Shown: positions 49,234 to 60,740 of the stretch, piece by piece
Position numbering within the stretch: position 1 is the first letter of the stretch
How the letters are laid out: each line of letters starts with the position of its first letter
DNA from: Sciurus carolinensis
Taxonomy: Eukaryota > Chordata > Mammalia > Rodentia > Sciuridae
Direction of reading: 5' to 3'
Length of the DNA: 64,000 nucleotides
Assembly (NCBI RefSeq): GCF_902686445.1
Contig: NC_062226.1
Span: 13,426,001-13,490,000, forward strand
Position numbers and translations under genes: made by a program
Notes under the pieces: model-generated
Told to the model about the DNA's origin: nothing
Database searches by the model: none
What the model saw: only the letters and a program-made list of their open reading frames with translations

Positions 49234-52059
49234 GAAAAGCAGGTAGGTGCAGGGAAAAGGTGGGAGATGACAGAATCCAAGAGCACAGACTGAGTCTCCT
49301 TGAGGTAGCAACACAAGAATGACCAACAGGGTGACAGCTGAATGACCTTCCCACTAAGGGACCACCAGGCCATGTCCAGGAATGAACCCGAAGAAAGCCC
49401 AAATCCCTACCACCAGGGGATGCAGGCAAGTGGCTCCTTCTGCAACACTTGAGTTTCCTTCTCTATAAAAGGCATAATGATTCCTACCCTGTGGGGTGTC
49501 TGGTAGGATGGAGTCCCTGACACTGTGCTTGGCACTGAGCAAGTGCTTGGTAACCCTGACATCCAAAGAGGACCACCCTGTACCTGTCCAGCCCTTGCAC
49601 ATGTCAGCTCAATAGCCCCCACACCTACCCTGGACCCCCAGAGTCTTTGCATCCAAAGCAGGGGAGAGCCGGAGGGTTCCAGCCCAGGAACCCCAGGACC
49701 AGAGACCTGGGGTGGGGCTGGTGGTAGAGAGGAAATCATCTCAGGAGAGGCAGCCTTGCTACTCACCCCCTCCCCTCCTTTCTGAGCTTAGCCTTTCTGC
49801 CTCACCTGAGGATCCCAGTCCTCGCATTCACTAGCTGGATGACACTGGGCAAGGCATTCAACCTCTCTGAACTTTTAGTATCCTCAGGCACAGACTGGTC
49901 AGGTCATCTCACAGGTTTGCTGGTCCTTGACACCAGTAAAAATCAATTACAAAAACTCCATGAGACAATGAAGGTCAGAGGAAAAGTAGCAGATGGGTAG
50001 GATAAAGAAGTGTAGGATCCAAGTGCCATGTAGACAGTGATCAGATTGAACTGTATTTGGGATCTGTGGTAAATGAGATTTTAGCTGTCCTCACCACAAA
50101 ATGGATAAAAATAATGGGTAATTATATGAGATAATGGATATGTGCACTTGTTTCACTACCTACATATATCATATAACATCATGTTATATTCCTTAAGTAT
50201 ACATAGTAAAATTTATTTTTTTAAAAAAAGAAAAATACTACAGCATCCAAATACTATAGTATCATTAGAGACTGAAATTGATCTTAAACTTTGAGCTATA
50301 ATATCAAACACTCAAAACATTTTTTATTGTCACTGATTCTTTGAATTCTAACAGATTTTTTAAAAAGTACGTTCCATCCTTTTAACCTACAGAGGCACAG
50401 CACTGGAAAGCCGTCGCCCCTCTCAGAACACCACCCTGGCAGGAAGGAGGGCTCCAGAATGGGTGCTGCCTTCTCTCCCAGGGGCTCTTGTGCCTCACCT
50501 CCAGCCAGGTACCTGTCAATCATCCATATCATCCCAAAGATGCCTGACCCTCTGCAGGCTTCTGGAATGCTCTGGGATACCCTTGGTGGCAGGTCCCAAC
50601 CAGGATCATCCCACCAGGATAGTACCTAAGGGCTGAGACCACAGCAGAGATACTCAACTGCTCCCTCTGTCCCTCCCTTACACCCAAACCCCAGACCCCC
50701 ACACCGGCCACTAACCCAGTTCAGCATCCCCATCTTTCCCCTGGAATCGCTCACCAACTTCCTCACTGGCCCAAACTCTTGCCCCACTCAGCCCTTTGTC
50801 CCTAGAGGTTGTGTTATTCCCTGCTGGAGACCCTACTACAGCCCCCAGGGCAGACAGACGTCAGAACTCCTAAGCTTGGCCCTCCACAATCTGGTGCCCA
50901 CACGCCCTTCAAACCTCATTGCCCCCTGAGCACCACCAACATCCTCTGTGCCATCTAACCTGGTGTCAGTATGACCTGTTTCCTGCTGCAGGAGGCCTGG
51001 GGGCTGGCCAAGGCTCTGCCTCTGCATGAGCTCAGACAAGCTCTTTGCCTCTCTGAGCCCCAGTCTTCTCCAGGCTAGTGGGGTCCTTGTGCAGATAGGA
51101 CTTATTTTGGTAGTGGGCTCCGGGTACTAGGAGGGATCAAGAAATGTGTGCCTGCAGTCCACGGCCTCCTCCCCTGCACTGCCACCGCTTCCATAGCAGC
51201 TGTTACCAATTTGCTTCCTGGATCTCCTGCTCTCCCCTCAGCCCGGGAATGCAGACAAGCTCAGAGCCAGCAGCGGAGGCCAGGAGGGGAGCGAGGGGGA
51301 ATGGATTAGAGGAAAACTACCCGGCCCCTGCACCTAGCCCAGCCAATGCTGGCTAGCAGGCTCTGAGAGGGGACCTGGGGGATGGCAGGCCCTTCCAGAG
51401 TGTGGACTGGGCCCCACGCCCTGACCCCTCTCTGAGCTCGTGGTGGGGGTTCTTGGAGCCCCACCACTCCTCTGGGACACTCCCACTCTTTGGCATCCAA
51501 AGAGCTGGGGAGGAGGAGGGAGGGAGGAGGGAAGAAAACAGGCAGGCCTTTGTGAGGAGAAGAAAATTGGCTCCTGTCACCGCCTGCAGGGGCCCCAGGC
51601 ACTGACATGATGGAGGATCCCAAATGAAAAAGGGTCCCACTGTTGCCTCAGAGCCTGCATGGTTGCCACAGCTCAAGTCTCATACCCTTGGGACCCCTTC
51701 TCTGTATCATGTACGTTGTACTGTGCCCAGTGTCACATATACCCAGTAACTACGCCACACGCTAGGTCCTGTGTTCCTCACACATCATCATCCTGTGTGT
51801 CCACCTGGAGGCTGCATCCCACGTCACTTAAGCCCCAGATCACGATTCAAGTACCCCATCGTGTCTGTTGTGTGCATTTGTACCACCTTTCCAATCCCAA
51901 GCCCACATCTAGATCTTATCCCTTGGAAATACATGTCATCAATCTTGTCCTGGATCCACGCACTGAGGCACGATTCACTTTCAAAGTTGGAGGAGAGGGG
52001 CAGGTACGCAGTATGGCGATTAAGTGGGTCACACTCTGGCACAGACTCCCAGCCATTAT

Positions 52060-52235
52060 CACCTACCTGACTTTGCAAAAGCTATTCCCTCCTCAGTGCC
52101 TCAGTTTCTTCAGCTATTAAAGTGGAAATGATGTGAATACTCACCTACTAGGGCTGTCACGGGGACTGAAACAGATAATGCATTCAAGGTGCTTAGCCCA
52201 GTGCCTGGCACAGAGTGAGTGCTTTAAAATGTTGG
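52060..52235 (+). repeat. MIR SINE
   Basis: TGCCTCAGTTTCTTCAGCTA and GGTGCTTAGCCCAGTGCCTG, then GCACAGAGTGAGTGCTTTAA, is a forward MIR 3' half. A reverse MIR piece follows at 52300-52450. Confidence 0.75.
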
Positions 52236-52539
52236 CGAGGTCTGTTTAACAGATGTCCTGTGTGCTGAGCACCAGGCGCCCACGTGCCCGGTTCTTACTG
52301 TGCATGAGATACTCTGTGCATTTTGGTGACATTCAAACAACCACCTGCGAGGAGGGTGTGATTATCCCCTTTCTCACTAGGAGAAATCCAAGGTTCAGAG
52401 CAGGGCAATGATTTGCACAAAGTCACAGGACCAGAAAGGGTGACACTGGGAGAGGAGAAGGGGGCTGGGCACTCAAAGACACAGAAAGCAGATCAGTGGG
52501 GGGCTCAGGGGCAGGGCGAGGAGGCTGACTGCAGGCAGG

Positions 52540-52690
52540 CACAAGGAGTATTTGGGAGATAATGAAAATGTTCTTGAACTTGATCATGAAGATGGTTGCA
52601 TAACTCTGTAAATGTACTCAAAATCACTGAATTCATGAAAATGGGTGAAGTACATGCATGCAAATTTACTTCAATAAATTATGTAAGTTT
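52540..52690 (+). mobile_element. Old L1 3' terminus
   Basis: GAAAATGTTCTTGAACTTGA, TGTACTCAAAATCACTGAAT and TTACTTCAATAAATTATG match the last part of ancient L1 copies. Confidence 0.7.
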
Positions 52691-53603
52691 TATTTCAAGA
52701 ATGCTGTTTAAAAAGAAAAGAAAAGCCCCAGCCTTCGAGTGTACCATTCTGCCCAAGTCCCCCGCAAGAGAAGCGAGCTTTCCAGAGCTACCACTTAGAG
52801 GCACAGCGGGGAGCAGCCTGCGTCATTACCCCAACACCTCTGCAGACTAGGGTGCAGCAGAATCCCTAGGGAGTTCAGGAAAACTACAGACGCCCAGGCC
52901 ACCCCAGTCTCTGGGTCTGTAGGTCTGGGGTGGGGGCCGGGACCTGGGGTTTCTCATACTGGGGGAAACCAAGGCCAGGCAAGAGGGAACTCAGCAGGCC
53001 CACTTGATCAGGCAAAGAGACAGCCAGGACTAGAATTGGGGCCTCCTCCTTCTCCCTCTCAACTTTCCCTCCACCTCCCTCCCACGACTCCCCTCCCTCA
53101 TCCTCCAGTGACTCAGGCCTCTGAGTCATCCTGTGGCACCACAGAGGAAACTTCTTAGGAAAAACAATTCCAAACAAAGCTTCCCTGATCTGGGGAACAG
53201 GATAGGCCCAAGGGGCCAAGAGAGGCGGGGAGAGAGAACACAGGGTGGAGCAGGAGGCCCAGACTCCCCACACCTGATCTCTCCTCTTGGCCACTAACCC
53301 GTGTGGGGCCCTCGATAAGGAACTCCCCAGCTCGGAGCCTGTTTCCCCACCTGGAAATAGGACCTCCCACCGCACACAGAAGTTCATTATGGACCAGGCG
53401 CCGCGTTAAGTACTTCATACGCATTGTCTCCCCCAAACCCGTGGCTGGCTTCATCCCATTTTAGAGATGAGAAAACCGAGGCTCAGAGAGGTTCAGCCAA
53501 AAGCGACACAGTCCGGAAGTGAAGAGCACAGCTGGCATCCAGGACTATCCGACTTTGAAGCCGGACTCTCCCTCCTGCATGCCTGTAAAAAGCGCCTAGT
53601 ACA

Positions 53604-53660
53604 ACCAGAGAAACAAAAGTTGTACCCCATTTGTGTACGATGAATCAAAATAAAAAATAA
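53604..53660 (+). mobile_element. 57-bp retroposed fragment with target duplication
   Basis: A very short insert ending GAATCAAAATAAAAAATAA is flanked by AAAAGCGCCTAGTACA (53588-53603) and AAAAGTGTCTAGTACA (53661-53676), a 16-bp duplication with two C/T differences. It looks like an extremely 5'-truncated L1 or similar element. Confidence 0.65.
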
Positions 53661-54230
53661 AAAAGTGTCTAGTACAGAGGGGCACGCAGATCAGGCGTCA
53701 TCACACCTGTCCTCACACCTGTCACCACGCCCAAGGCCTGCCCTCATGGCAGGTGCTCAGGCACAAACGCGGTCCTCCTTCCCCCCTTCCTTCCTTCCTC
53801 AGTGTCAGGCCTCATCTCAGGCCTTCCAGGCCCCTGGGGAGCACACACAGGAAGACAGGGAGTCACTCAAGTGCTACGGGCAGCAGGAGCACAAAGAAGG
53901 GAACTCACAGCCAGAGGGAGCACGGACGGGGAGCACCGAAACAGAGCCCTGAAGGATGCGCCCACGTGGGACCCGGCCCGCCAGGTGGAGGGAAGGCGGA
54001 AGCAGAGGCTTGGCGGTGTGGCGGTGTTGGGTTTGGAGAGGTGGAGCTGGAGACGCGGGCGCGAGGCCCGGCTGCTACAGTCTGGCTCCGGGTGAGACAG
54101 TGGGGACTTTGAAAGCAGGACGAGGAGAGGGTGGGAACAGCTTGCACCCTTGCAGAGGGCCTGGCTCCGCCGACCCTCCCCTGCTCCCAGGAACCCCTCT
54201 TCTGAGTGCTCCAGATCCCTTGCTACTCAC

Positions 54231-54272
54231 CCATGGGTCACAATTGTCCCCGAGGGTTTCCTCCTCAGCCAT
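54231..54272 (-). CDS. GSN: Candidate GSN alternative first coding exon (MAEEETLGDNCDPW)
   Basis: An ATG in a perfect Kozak context (CCCACCATGG, start at 54272) opens a 14-codon frame MAEEETLGDNCDPW that runs into a consensus donor GTGAGT, phase 0, fitting the GSN exon 2 acceptor. The joined product would be 748 residues: this acidic 14-residue leader, PSS, then the 731-residue cytoplasmic protein. It has no signal peptide, so it would be intracellular. A TATA box lies 58 nt upstream of the ATG. The exon is on the GSN strand, 11.7 kb upstream of the plasma exon, with no other gene between. I may be rediscovering an isoform already annotated elsewhere; I cannot check. Confidence 0.55.
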
Positions 54273-54327
54273 GGTGGGGCTGGGCAGAGGGAAGCGGCCT
54301 TCTGACAGGGCCAACCTATTCGCACTG

Positions 54328-54365
54328 GCCTATAAATAGGACCCTTGGGCTTAGTCCAAAATAGC
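54328..54365 (-). promoter_or_regulatory. GSN: TATA/MEF2 box and CArG-like site of the upstream GSN exon
   Basis: CTATAAATAG at 54330-54339 (CTATTTATAG on the minus strand) fits both a TATA box and the MEF2 consensus YTAWWWWTAR. CCAAAATAGC at 54356-54365 is one base off an SRF CArG box (CC(A/T)6GG). Together they resemble muscle-type promoters. A transcript start about 30 nt downstream (near 54300) would leave a 5' UTR of about 30 nt. Confidence 0.5.
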
Positions 54366-55749
54366 TGTGCCAGCCTGACTCCACAGACCTCACGGGCATG
54401 CAGTTCCCGACTTGGTCTTTCTCTTCCACACAATTACAAACCAACACCCCCTCAGGAAACCATTGTCCGCACTGGGCTTCGCTTTCTTAAGCTCCAGATC
54501 ATTGGAGCTCTGCCTGGGCCCCTTTCCTGCTTCCGACCTCCGAGGACCCTGGGCCAGTCACGACCTCTCTCTGCACCTCGGTTTCCCCACATGTGAACTA
54601 GGGAGGTTGGAAGCAATGCCCTCGGGTCCTCTAGCCAGGATGCTCCCTAGAGCTGTTTGGGGACAACCCCTGCCCCTCCAAGGTCCATTTTATTTCCTCT
54701 TCTAGCTGACTCAGGAATTTTAAAATGATCAGCACTGGAAAAATTAGAATAAATGATCAGATTCGAGGCCCACACTGAAGAGACCTCGGATGTGCCACTG
54801 TTCCTCTCTGGACCCCAGATTCCTCAGCCATGAGATGAAGATGCCATCCCACGCACCGAGCACTGCGAAGGACTCCACTGTCCCCATCACTTAGCTCTTG
54901 ACAATCTTACTGCCCCATTGCACGGATAGGAAACTGAGCCTGAGAAGGACTCAGGAGCTGCAGTGGCCCAGCTCTGGGCAGCTCAGGCAGGAAGTGGGGG
55001 CAAAACCAATCAAGGGCAAGGAATAGAAAGGGGCACAGAGGATCTTTCCGTGTGTAGTGAAGGGGACTGACAAGGTTTCACCAGTGACTGTTCTTACCAA
55101 CCAGCTTCCAGCACCGCCCTCACTGATCCATGCTCCCCTCCTCCTGCTATTGACTGTTCTGAAATTCCATTGCTCAGGTCATTCCTCAGCCAAGACCCAG
55201 TCATGCTCTCTGGTGCCCAGAGGGCCAGGGCCAGACATTCAAGGCTCTCCCAGCCCTGTGTTCCAGGTCACCGTTTGCCACGTCGCACCTCAACTCCCAA
55301 ATGTTAGTCACTAGTCCCCAAGCACAGGGGCTCCTCCAGGCAGCAAATGCAACCCCCTTCCTGGAGTGCCCGGCTCCCCTTTTCCCCCACTGCTTATCTC
55401 AAGGGAAGCGGAAACCCTTGCTGGCTCCCTGGACCCCTTGGCAGCAGAAATGCACTCTGGGCACTAGCCACTACTGTCTCCCTCAGGGACGAGAGCAGCT
55501 CTCCAGGGCAAGGCAAGGGTGACTCAGCTCCCCCTCCAAAGTCAGCGAGGTTTGGCCTCCAAGTGAAAAAAAAAACAGAAAAAGCCAAGAAAATCCGGGA
55601 AGAGTGCTCGTTCCCAGGACTGCCCAAGGCCAAGCTCCTATCATGGTGCAGCATCAGGACACCCCAGTGTGGAAGAACCAAAAATTACAGCCTCAGGGCT
55701 TAGGATGGCCCTCCTGCTGTCTCTCTTTCAAGGGTTCTACTAATGAAAT

Positions 55750-56060
55750 TCCACCAAGTTTCTACCCAACTTAAAAACTTCCAGTGGGTCCCAGTGCCTA
55801 GCATAAATCCCAGACTCCAGGGCCCACGTGACCTGGTTGTTCCCAGTCCCTGGACTCCTCTCCCACTACGGCCCATTCCCTCCCTTCTTCAGTTCCTGAA
55901 GGATTCCCAGGCTCCCTCCTGCCTCTGCCTCTGAGCCTTCCTGGCCATTTGCTCTGCCAGGGGGATCCTCCCATCCACGCTCGCCCCATGACTTCCCGGT
56001 CCCTCCTCAGGCAGTGGGTTTTCCAGGGAGGCTTGTCTGACCGACCCATCCAGACAAAAC
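55750..56060 (+). repeat. L2-like fragment
   Basis: CTTAAAAACTTCCAGTGGGT followed by the CAGACTCCAGGGCCCACGTG segment and later GGCCATTTGCTCTGCC, GGAGGCTTGTCTGACC follows the order of an L2 3' end. Confidence 0.6.
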
Positions 56061-56789
56061 CCCACCCCCTTCCCCATCATTTCCTTCATAGCTGAAGAGA
56101 GAACGAATCTGTGGCACCAATACCCAGGTTTAAATATCTGTCAGATTCAGGAACGAATGAGTAAGCGAATGAATGCATGAACGGACCTATTTATGAAACT
56201 CAAGACAAGAAGGTGATCAGAATCCCAGGGAACATTTGAGACAGAAAAACTGGGTCTCAACTAAGATCTGAGAGGTTGGGAGAAAAACAAAAACAGACAG
56301 CACAGCCTCCCAGGAGCAAAGAAGAGGGGGTTTCAGAAGGAGAAGCATCCATGCGCCAGAGATGCGGACGAAGAGACGCGAGGGTGTGATCGGGACCTCA
56401 TTAGGGTCTCCTCAGTTGAACCAACATTTCTGGAGACTGTGAGGTGGGTAACTGCAGGGGACAGAGGAGTGACGGGGTAAACAGGCAAAGCTCTCAGGTG
56501 ACAGGCTGGGCCCGAGCAGACCTAGCCCTGCAGGGTCTGCAGAAGTGGGGCAGGCAGAAGACAAGGTCCCTGTGCCATCGTTACCAAAAGCATGCACAGA
56601 TAGAACGCTCCATGAGCAGATGATGGAGGCAGATTGGCTTTTGGAGGCATCAAAGCAGAAGCATAAGGACTGAGACACGATCCTTGGGCAGCTGAAGTGG
56701 GACAAGGCCCCTCTCTGTGCCCACGGGTCCTTCTAGGAATCCCTGGCTTTGAGGACAAAGAAACCTGGAGACCATCAAAAGGCACTTTC

Positions 56790-56930
56790 AGTCCAGCGCG
56801 AGGACACATGCGGGAATCCCAGTGGCTTGGGAGGCTGAGGCAGGAGGATTGCAAGTTCAAAGCCAGCCTCAGCAACTTAGCAAGATCCTGTCTCAAAATA
56901 AAACATAAAAAAGGGCTGGGGATCTAGGCT
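56790..56930 (+). mobile_element. B1-ID composite SINE, truncated
   Basis: CAGTGGCTTGGGAGGCTGAG, CAAAGCCAGCCTCAGCAACT and AAAATAAAACATAAAAAAGG then GCTGGGGATCTAGGCTCTGG, where the ID part breaks off. Confidence 0.8.
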
Positions 56931-58130
56931 CTGGGGAAGAGAGACAGGGCTGCAGAGACAAGCAAGCTGTCTGCACTCGTCCCTTCCTCCTTCTGGCCAC
57001 CAAGAGTGACGCCATGAGCTGGCAGGTGCTCCAGGCTCTACTGCTAATCAGACTTCCTTCTGTTCTGATTGGCAGGGTTGTCGCCCTGGAAGTGTTCCTT
57101 CCTGTTTCCCTTTGGCATCCTCGAGCTTATTTGGTCCTCAGGACAACTTTGTCAGGTAGTGGGGGGCGGGCCCCGATGTGCTCATCTCTTGGGTAGAGAA
57201 ACTGAGGCCTACGCTGGGAAGGGAACCTGCACTCCAGCCCAGTACTCCGCCCTGGCCCCTGCGCCCCACCCACCTCCGCTTCTCACCTGGGAATCTGATA
57301 GTCAGGCGGCCCCACCCTGCCAGCCACCTGCAGGTGTGACTCATTCACACCCTTGACTCACTCTTAGGTGCTGCTCCTAAGGTCAACAAGCCAGGGACCT
57401 GGGGACCACACCCCAGCTTTTCAGGCCTCTCAAAGCCTCCAGGCAGAATTCCCGTCCCTCTTCCTTACAGGGAATTGACCCTTCTACAGAAGAGCTATCA
57501 GAAGCCTTGAGAAGGAAAGTCACTTCACATCACCAACAACTGCACAGCCAGCGGGGAGCCAGGCATTTGGGCACCCGCCTTTCCTTGCCTCTTCCCTGCT
57601 GGACCACCCGGCCCCCTCCCGAGGTAAGGGACAGAGACGTGCTCTGAGCCTTAAGAGGAAATCCTGGGACTCATTTTGGATCCACCATCGCCACCAGTGG
57701 CCGCTTCCCCCTGGAGTCCCTCCAGACTCCCCTGGGCAGCAGGATTGGGCTCAGGAGGACGATGGGTGTCCGCCGTGCTGCACCTACCTTACAGGCTGTG
57801 CTGGGACAAGAGCTGCTCCCAGGGGAGAGCGAAGCACGGGACCAGGGGAGTCAGCAGCACCTGAAAAAGAAGGGCCCAGAACCTCAGCCCATCTGGCCCC
57901 TCCCCACTTGACCTCCCAAGCCCTGCCACCTCCAGTAACAGGGCACTCACTTCCTGTCGAGGTTGCCAACACCTGCTGCTGATGAAAAGATTTGTCCCGA
58001 GGATGCACTAAAACCTAGCGCCTGCTGGCCTCAGTGCTGCCCTCTGAGGTCACCCAGAATGAATCTGTCCCCCTGGTTCCCAGTTGCTCCTTGGACACTT
58101 GAAGACAGTGATTCTTGACAAGTCAAGTTG

Positions 58131-58693
58131 TGTGATGGGCTGATAGATCTGACTTCATGAGAATGTTCTAGGCCAGATTCTAAGGGAAATGACTAAACAG
58201 ACTCCATGTTGCTCTGAGACTCCATGTTATGTAGGAAATAAGCTTCTCCCATGGGAACACCCCGCCTCTGTACCCATCATCGGTTACTTAGTGTGACATG
58301 TTTAACAATACAAAATGACAATTCCTATGTAAAGAAAAATTGTTCTCTTTTGATTCCTACTGCTCCTAAACAATGTACCATGTGAACAGTGTTTGTGTGG
58401 ATGTTAGTAACCATTCTTTAGTTTGTACCTAGGTAAGGGTCATTTTGACCCACTTCTCCCTCTGTTGATGATCTCATGATGTTAGTTTGTAATTTCGAAT
58501 CACAGCAACAGACACTTATGATTGATGTGATTTTTGGTAGAAGAACCCCTACAGACCTGCGGTTGGGGCTGTTCTCCTAATAGCCATTTTTGGGGGCATT
58601 GTGTGAGACAGTCAGCCAGCCAACTTAATAAAGACTCTCAAATTTGAACTTCTCAGTGGTGATCCATCTGTTCTTAAGTTGCACCCCATGACA
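58131..58693 (+). mobile_element. Solo LTR of a class I ERV
   Basis: A 563-bp LTR begins TGTGATGG and ends CCATGACA, which are imperfect inverted ends with TG...CA. It is flanked by the 4-bp duplication GTTG (58127-58130 and 58694-58697), the size made by gammaretrovirus-type integrases. AATAAA at 58627-58632 lies near the 3' end, so the orientation is +. With no internal sequence beside it, it arose by LTR-LTR recombination. Confidence 0.85.
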
Positions 58694-58697
58694 GTTG

Positions 58698-59439
58698 CAC
58701 ATCCTCTTTCCTTTCACTCTTCCAACACAAGGATACCTGGTTCCCTCACCCCATTCCTGGACATGCTCCAGATGAACCCCATCCCCACTGACAGCACAAG
58801 ACCCAGAATTAGACATTCAGACATGCAAGGCAGACAGAACTCGCACCTGCATCATTCTAGATACATGTCTCTATTAATCCAGCCTAGAATCCCTTTAGCA
58901 TTTAAGGTAGCCCTAGTGCATGACTGGATTCAGTCAACCCAAGGACTGTGACTCACGACTCTGGGGTTATACAAACTGGCCCTTCACCTAACTGCCTGTG
59001 TAACCTAAGCAAAAGTCAAGGTTTTTGCATATGTTTACTGTGATTATTAGTCATTTAATTCCTAAGTCTTTTCCCTATAAATTGTATCTTTCTCATCCTG
59101 GATGTGAGCAGTTTGGGGACCCAATCTGTGACATGTGACATTCCCACCTAGGTATTGCTGTATTATTGTTCTGCTGCTCTGTGACTGCACTGCCACTCTC
59201 TGGTGATGGGTCTTCCTCTCCCACCAGGTCGCCAGCTCCTGGAGGGCAAGGGCTCTGTCAGCTGCACCTCTGAGGCTTTAGCCCAGCCCAGGACCTGACT
59301 CAAGGCAGGACCAGCAGGGAGATGAAGGACCATCCTTCATCCTTCACGGGTCCCACTGTGGACTGTGCAGCTCAGCCCCCCAGCACCTGCTTTTCAGGGG
59401 CAAACTGGAGCTTTGCCCTTCCTCACTACCCAGAGTACT

Positions 59440-59440
<1 letters not shown>
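58698..59440. other. Intergenic or intronic, nothing recognised
   Basis: Unique-looking sequence between the solo LTR and the TG microsatellite; no gene or repeat family could be assigned. Confidence 0.4.

Positions 59441-59441
<1 letters not shown>

Positions 59442-59484
<43 letters not shown>
59442..59484. repeat. (TG)n microsatellite
   Basis: A pure run of TG, 43 bp. Confidence 0.97.
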
Positions 59485-59486
<2 letters not shown>

Positions 59487-59489
59487 ATG

Positions 59490-59642
59490 CCTCTACGCTG
59501 AGCTATGTCCCCAGGCCTTTTCAAAAAAATTTTTTTTTTTTTTTTTTTTTTTTTGCCCAGGCTGGCCTGGAACTTGCAATCCTCCTGCCTCAGCCTCTGG
59601 AGTTGCTGGGATTACAGGAATGCGCCATCATGCCGAGCACAT
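59490..59642 (-). mobile_element. B1-ID composite SINE, reversed
   Basis: An ID remnant (CTGAGCTATGTCCCCAGGCC), a T run at 59530-59554, then the reversed B1 head (GCCCAGGCTGGCCTGGAACT, CTGCCTCAGCCTCTGGAG, GGGATTACAGGAATGCGCCA). Confidence 0.88.
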
Positions 59643-60079
59643 ATGGGGAGCAGCTGAGCAAGCCCATTCTGCCCACGCTGGAGACTGCTCTGCCCAAAAC
59701 AGCTTCTCTGAGCCAAAGGGAGAGTCCAAGATCTCAAATGAGTAGGGCCCTGCAGGCTCCTGGGATTAGGACACAGATAAGCCCTGTTCTCAGGCTGACA
59801 GTAAATGGCCCAGGCATTGCTGGTAGTTTCTGCATTGTCAATGACACAGGTGGACAGCAGTGGACCTGGAATCAAGGTAGACCAAACCTAAGAGGCCAGA
59901 GGTTAGATATTTATCTGGGCCCCTGGACCTGGTGTTAAATGGCACCTCTGTGAGCCTTTCTCAAAAAGTCTGGGAGAAACTTCCCTGCTCCAAGGGATAG
60001 GTCAAAGCAAAGTTAGGTTTTATCATTCCTGCAGAGTGATGAATGGCCTTTCATGCTCTGTCAACTCTGGGGCAGATGG

Positions 60080-60740
60080 AACTTATCCAATCCAGCCCCC
60101 TTCTCTGCTACATACCCCAAATCACACGCTCACCTGATGTGATGTCTGTGTTCCCAACCTGCTCTGTGCCACCTCCCTCTCAGGGTCCCCCTCTCAGCAA
60201 TCAGCACCACCATCCATCAAATATACAAGGGACCAGGCCAGATGTCAGGGCATGTTCCTCCTCCACCGGCTGCTCTCACTGTCCCCGCTCACCACCTCCT
60301 GCCAGCTCAGCCTCTGACCACCTCCGAAGTGGACCCCTTTGCCTCACCCCTGCTGCCAACATCTTGGTCCATGCACCATCTCCTCTCCCCTGGACAGCTG
60401 CAGTCGTCCCTAATTGATCCTCCTGCTTCCCCTAGCTCCCCTACAATGCCACCTCCTCGAAGCAGGCCCAGACCAAGTCACTTCTCTGCACAGACTCTGC
60501 CATGGCTCCTGCATGGCCCCCAAGGTGCATACTCACCATCCTTCTCAAGGTCCACCCTTCAGGATCTGCCCTCGAGATCTACCCCTTGAGCTGCAGCTCT
60601 CAGTTCTTGTCTTCCACCTGAGCCCCGCCAGGCTTCAGCCAGACACAGCTGCACTCTGTCCCTGAATCCTTCACGCAACCCTTATACAGACTATTTCCTC
60701 TGCGTCCCCGCTGCCCCCAGGTCTTCCCTGTCATTGCACT
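60080..60740 (+). repeat. L2-like C/T-rich block
   Basis: Long C/T-rich sequence with L2-like words (CACTTCTCTGCACAGACTCT, CACCATCCTTCTCAAGG, TCCCTGAATCCTTCACGC). The open frames in it reflect low stop-codon density, not a gene. Confidence 0.45.

Larger units (their letters stand above)
42790..54230. other. GSN 5' region, no coding gene recognised
   Basis: Mainly unique and old repeat DNA: MIR pieces (42960-43080, 45725-45850, 46890-46980, 47825-48010, 52060-52450), L1 ends, one ID SINE. The longest open frames (near 47246-47847, open on both strands) have no family resemblance. If the 54.2 kb exon is used, this is an intron. Confidence 0.6.
54400..58126. other. Non-coding region upstream of GSN
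   Basis: Contains L2-like blocks (55095-55420, 55750-56060), a MIR piece near 54540-54600 and a B1-ID SINE at 56790-56930. No gene recognised. Confidence 0.5.

Noticed and set aside
53900..54230. CpG-enriched stretch as a possible promoter of the ubiquitous cytoplasmic GSN transcript
   Set aside because: CpG density is only moderate and I found no convincing non-coding first exon with a donor; the ubiquitous promoter may lie beyond the window.
60043..60665. Several long plus-strand ORFs near 60.0-60.7 kb
   Set aside because: C/T-rich L2-like sequence lacking stops; the protein is proline/serine-rich without domains or exon boundaries.
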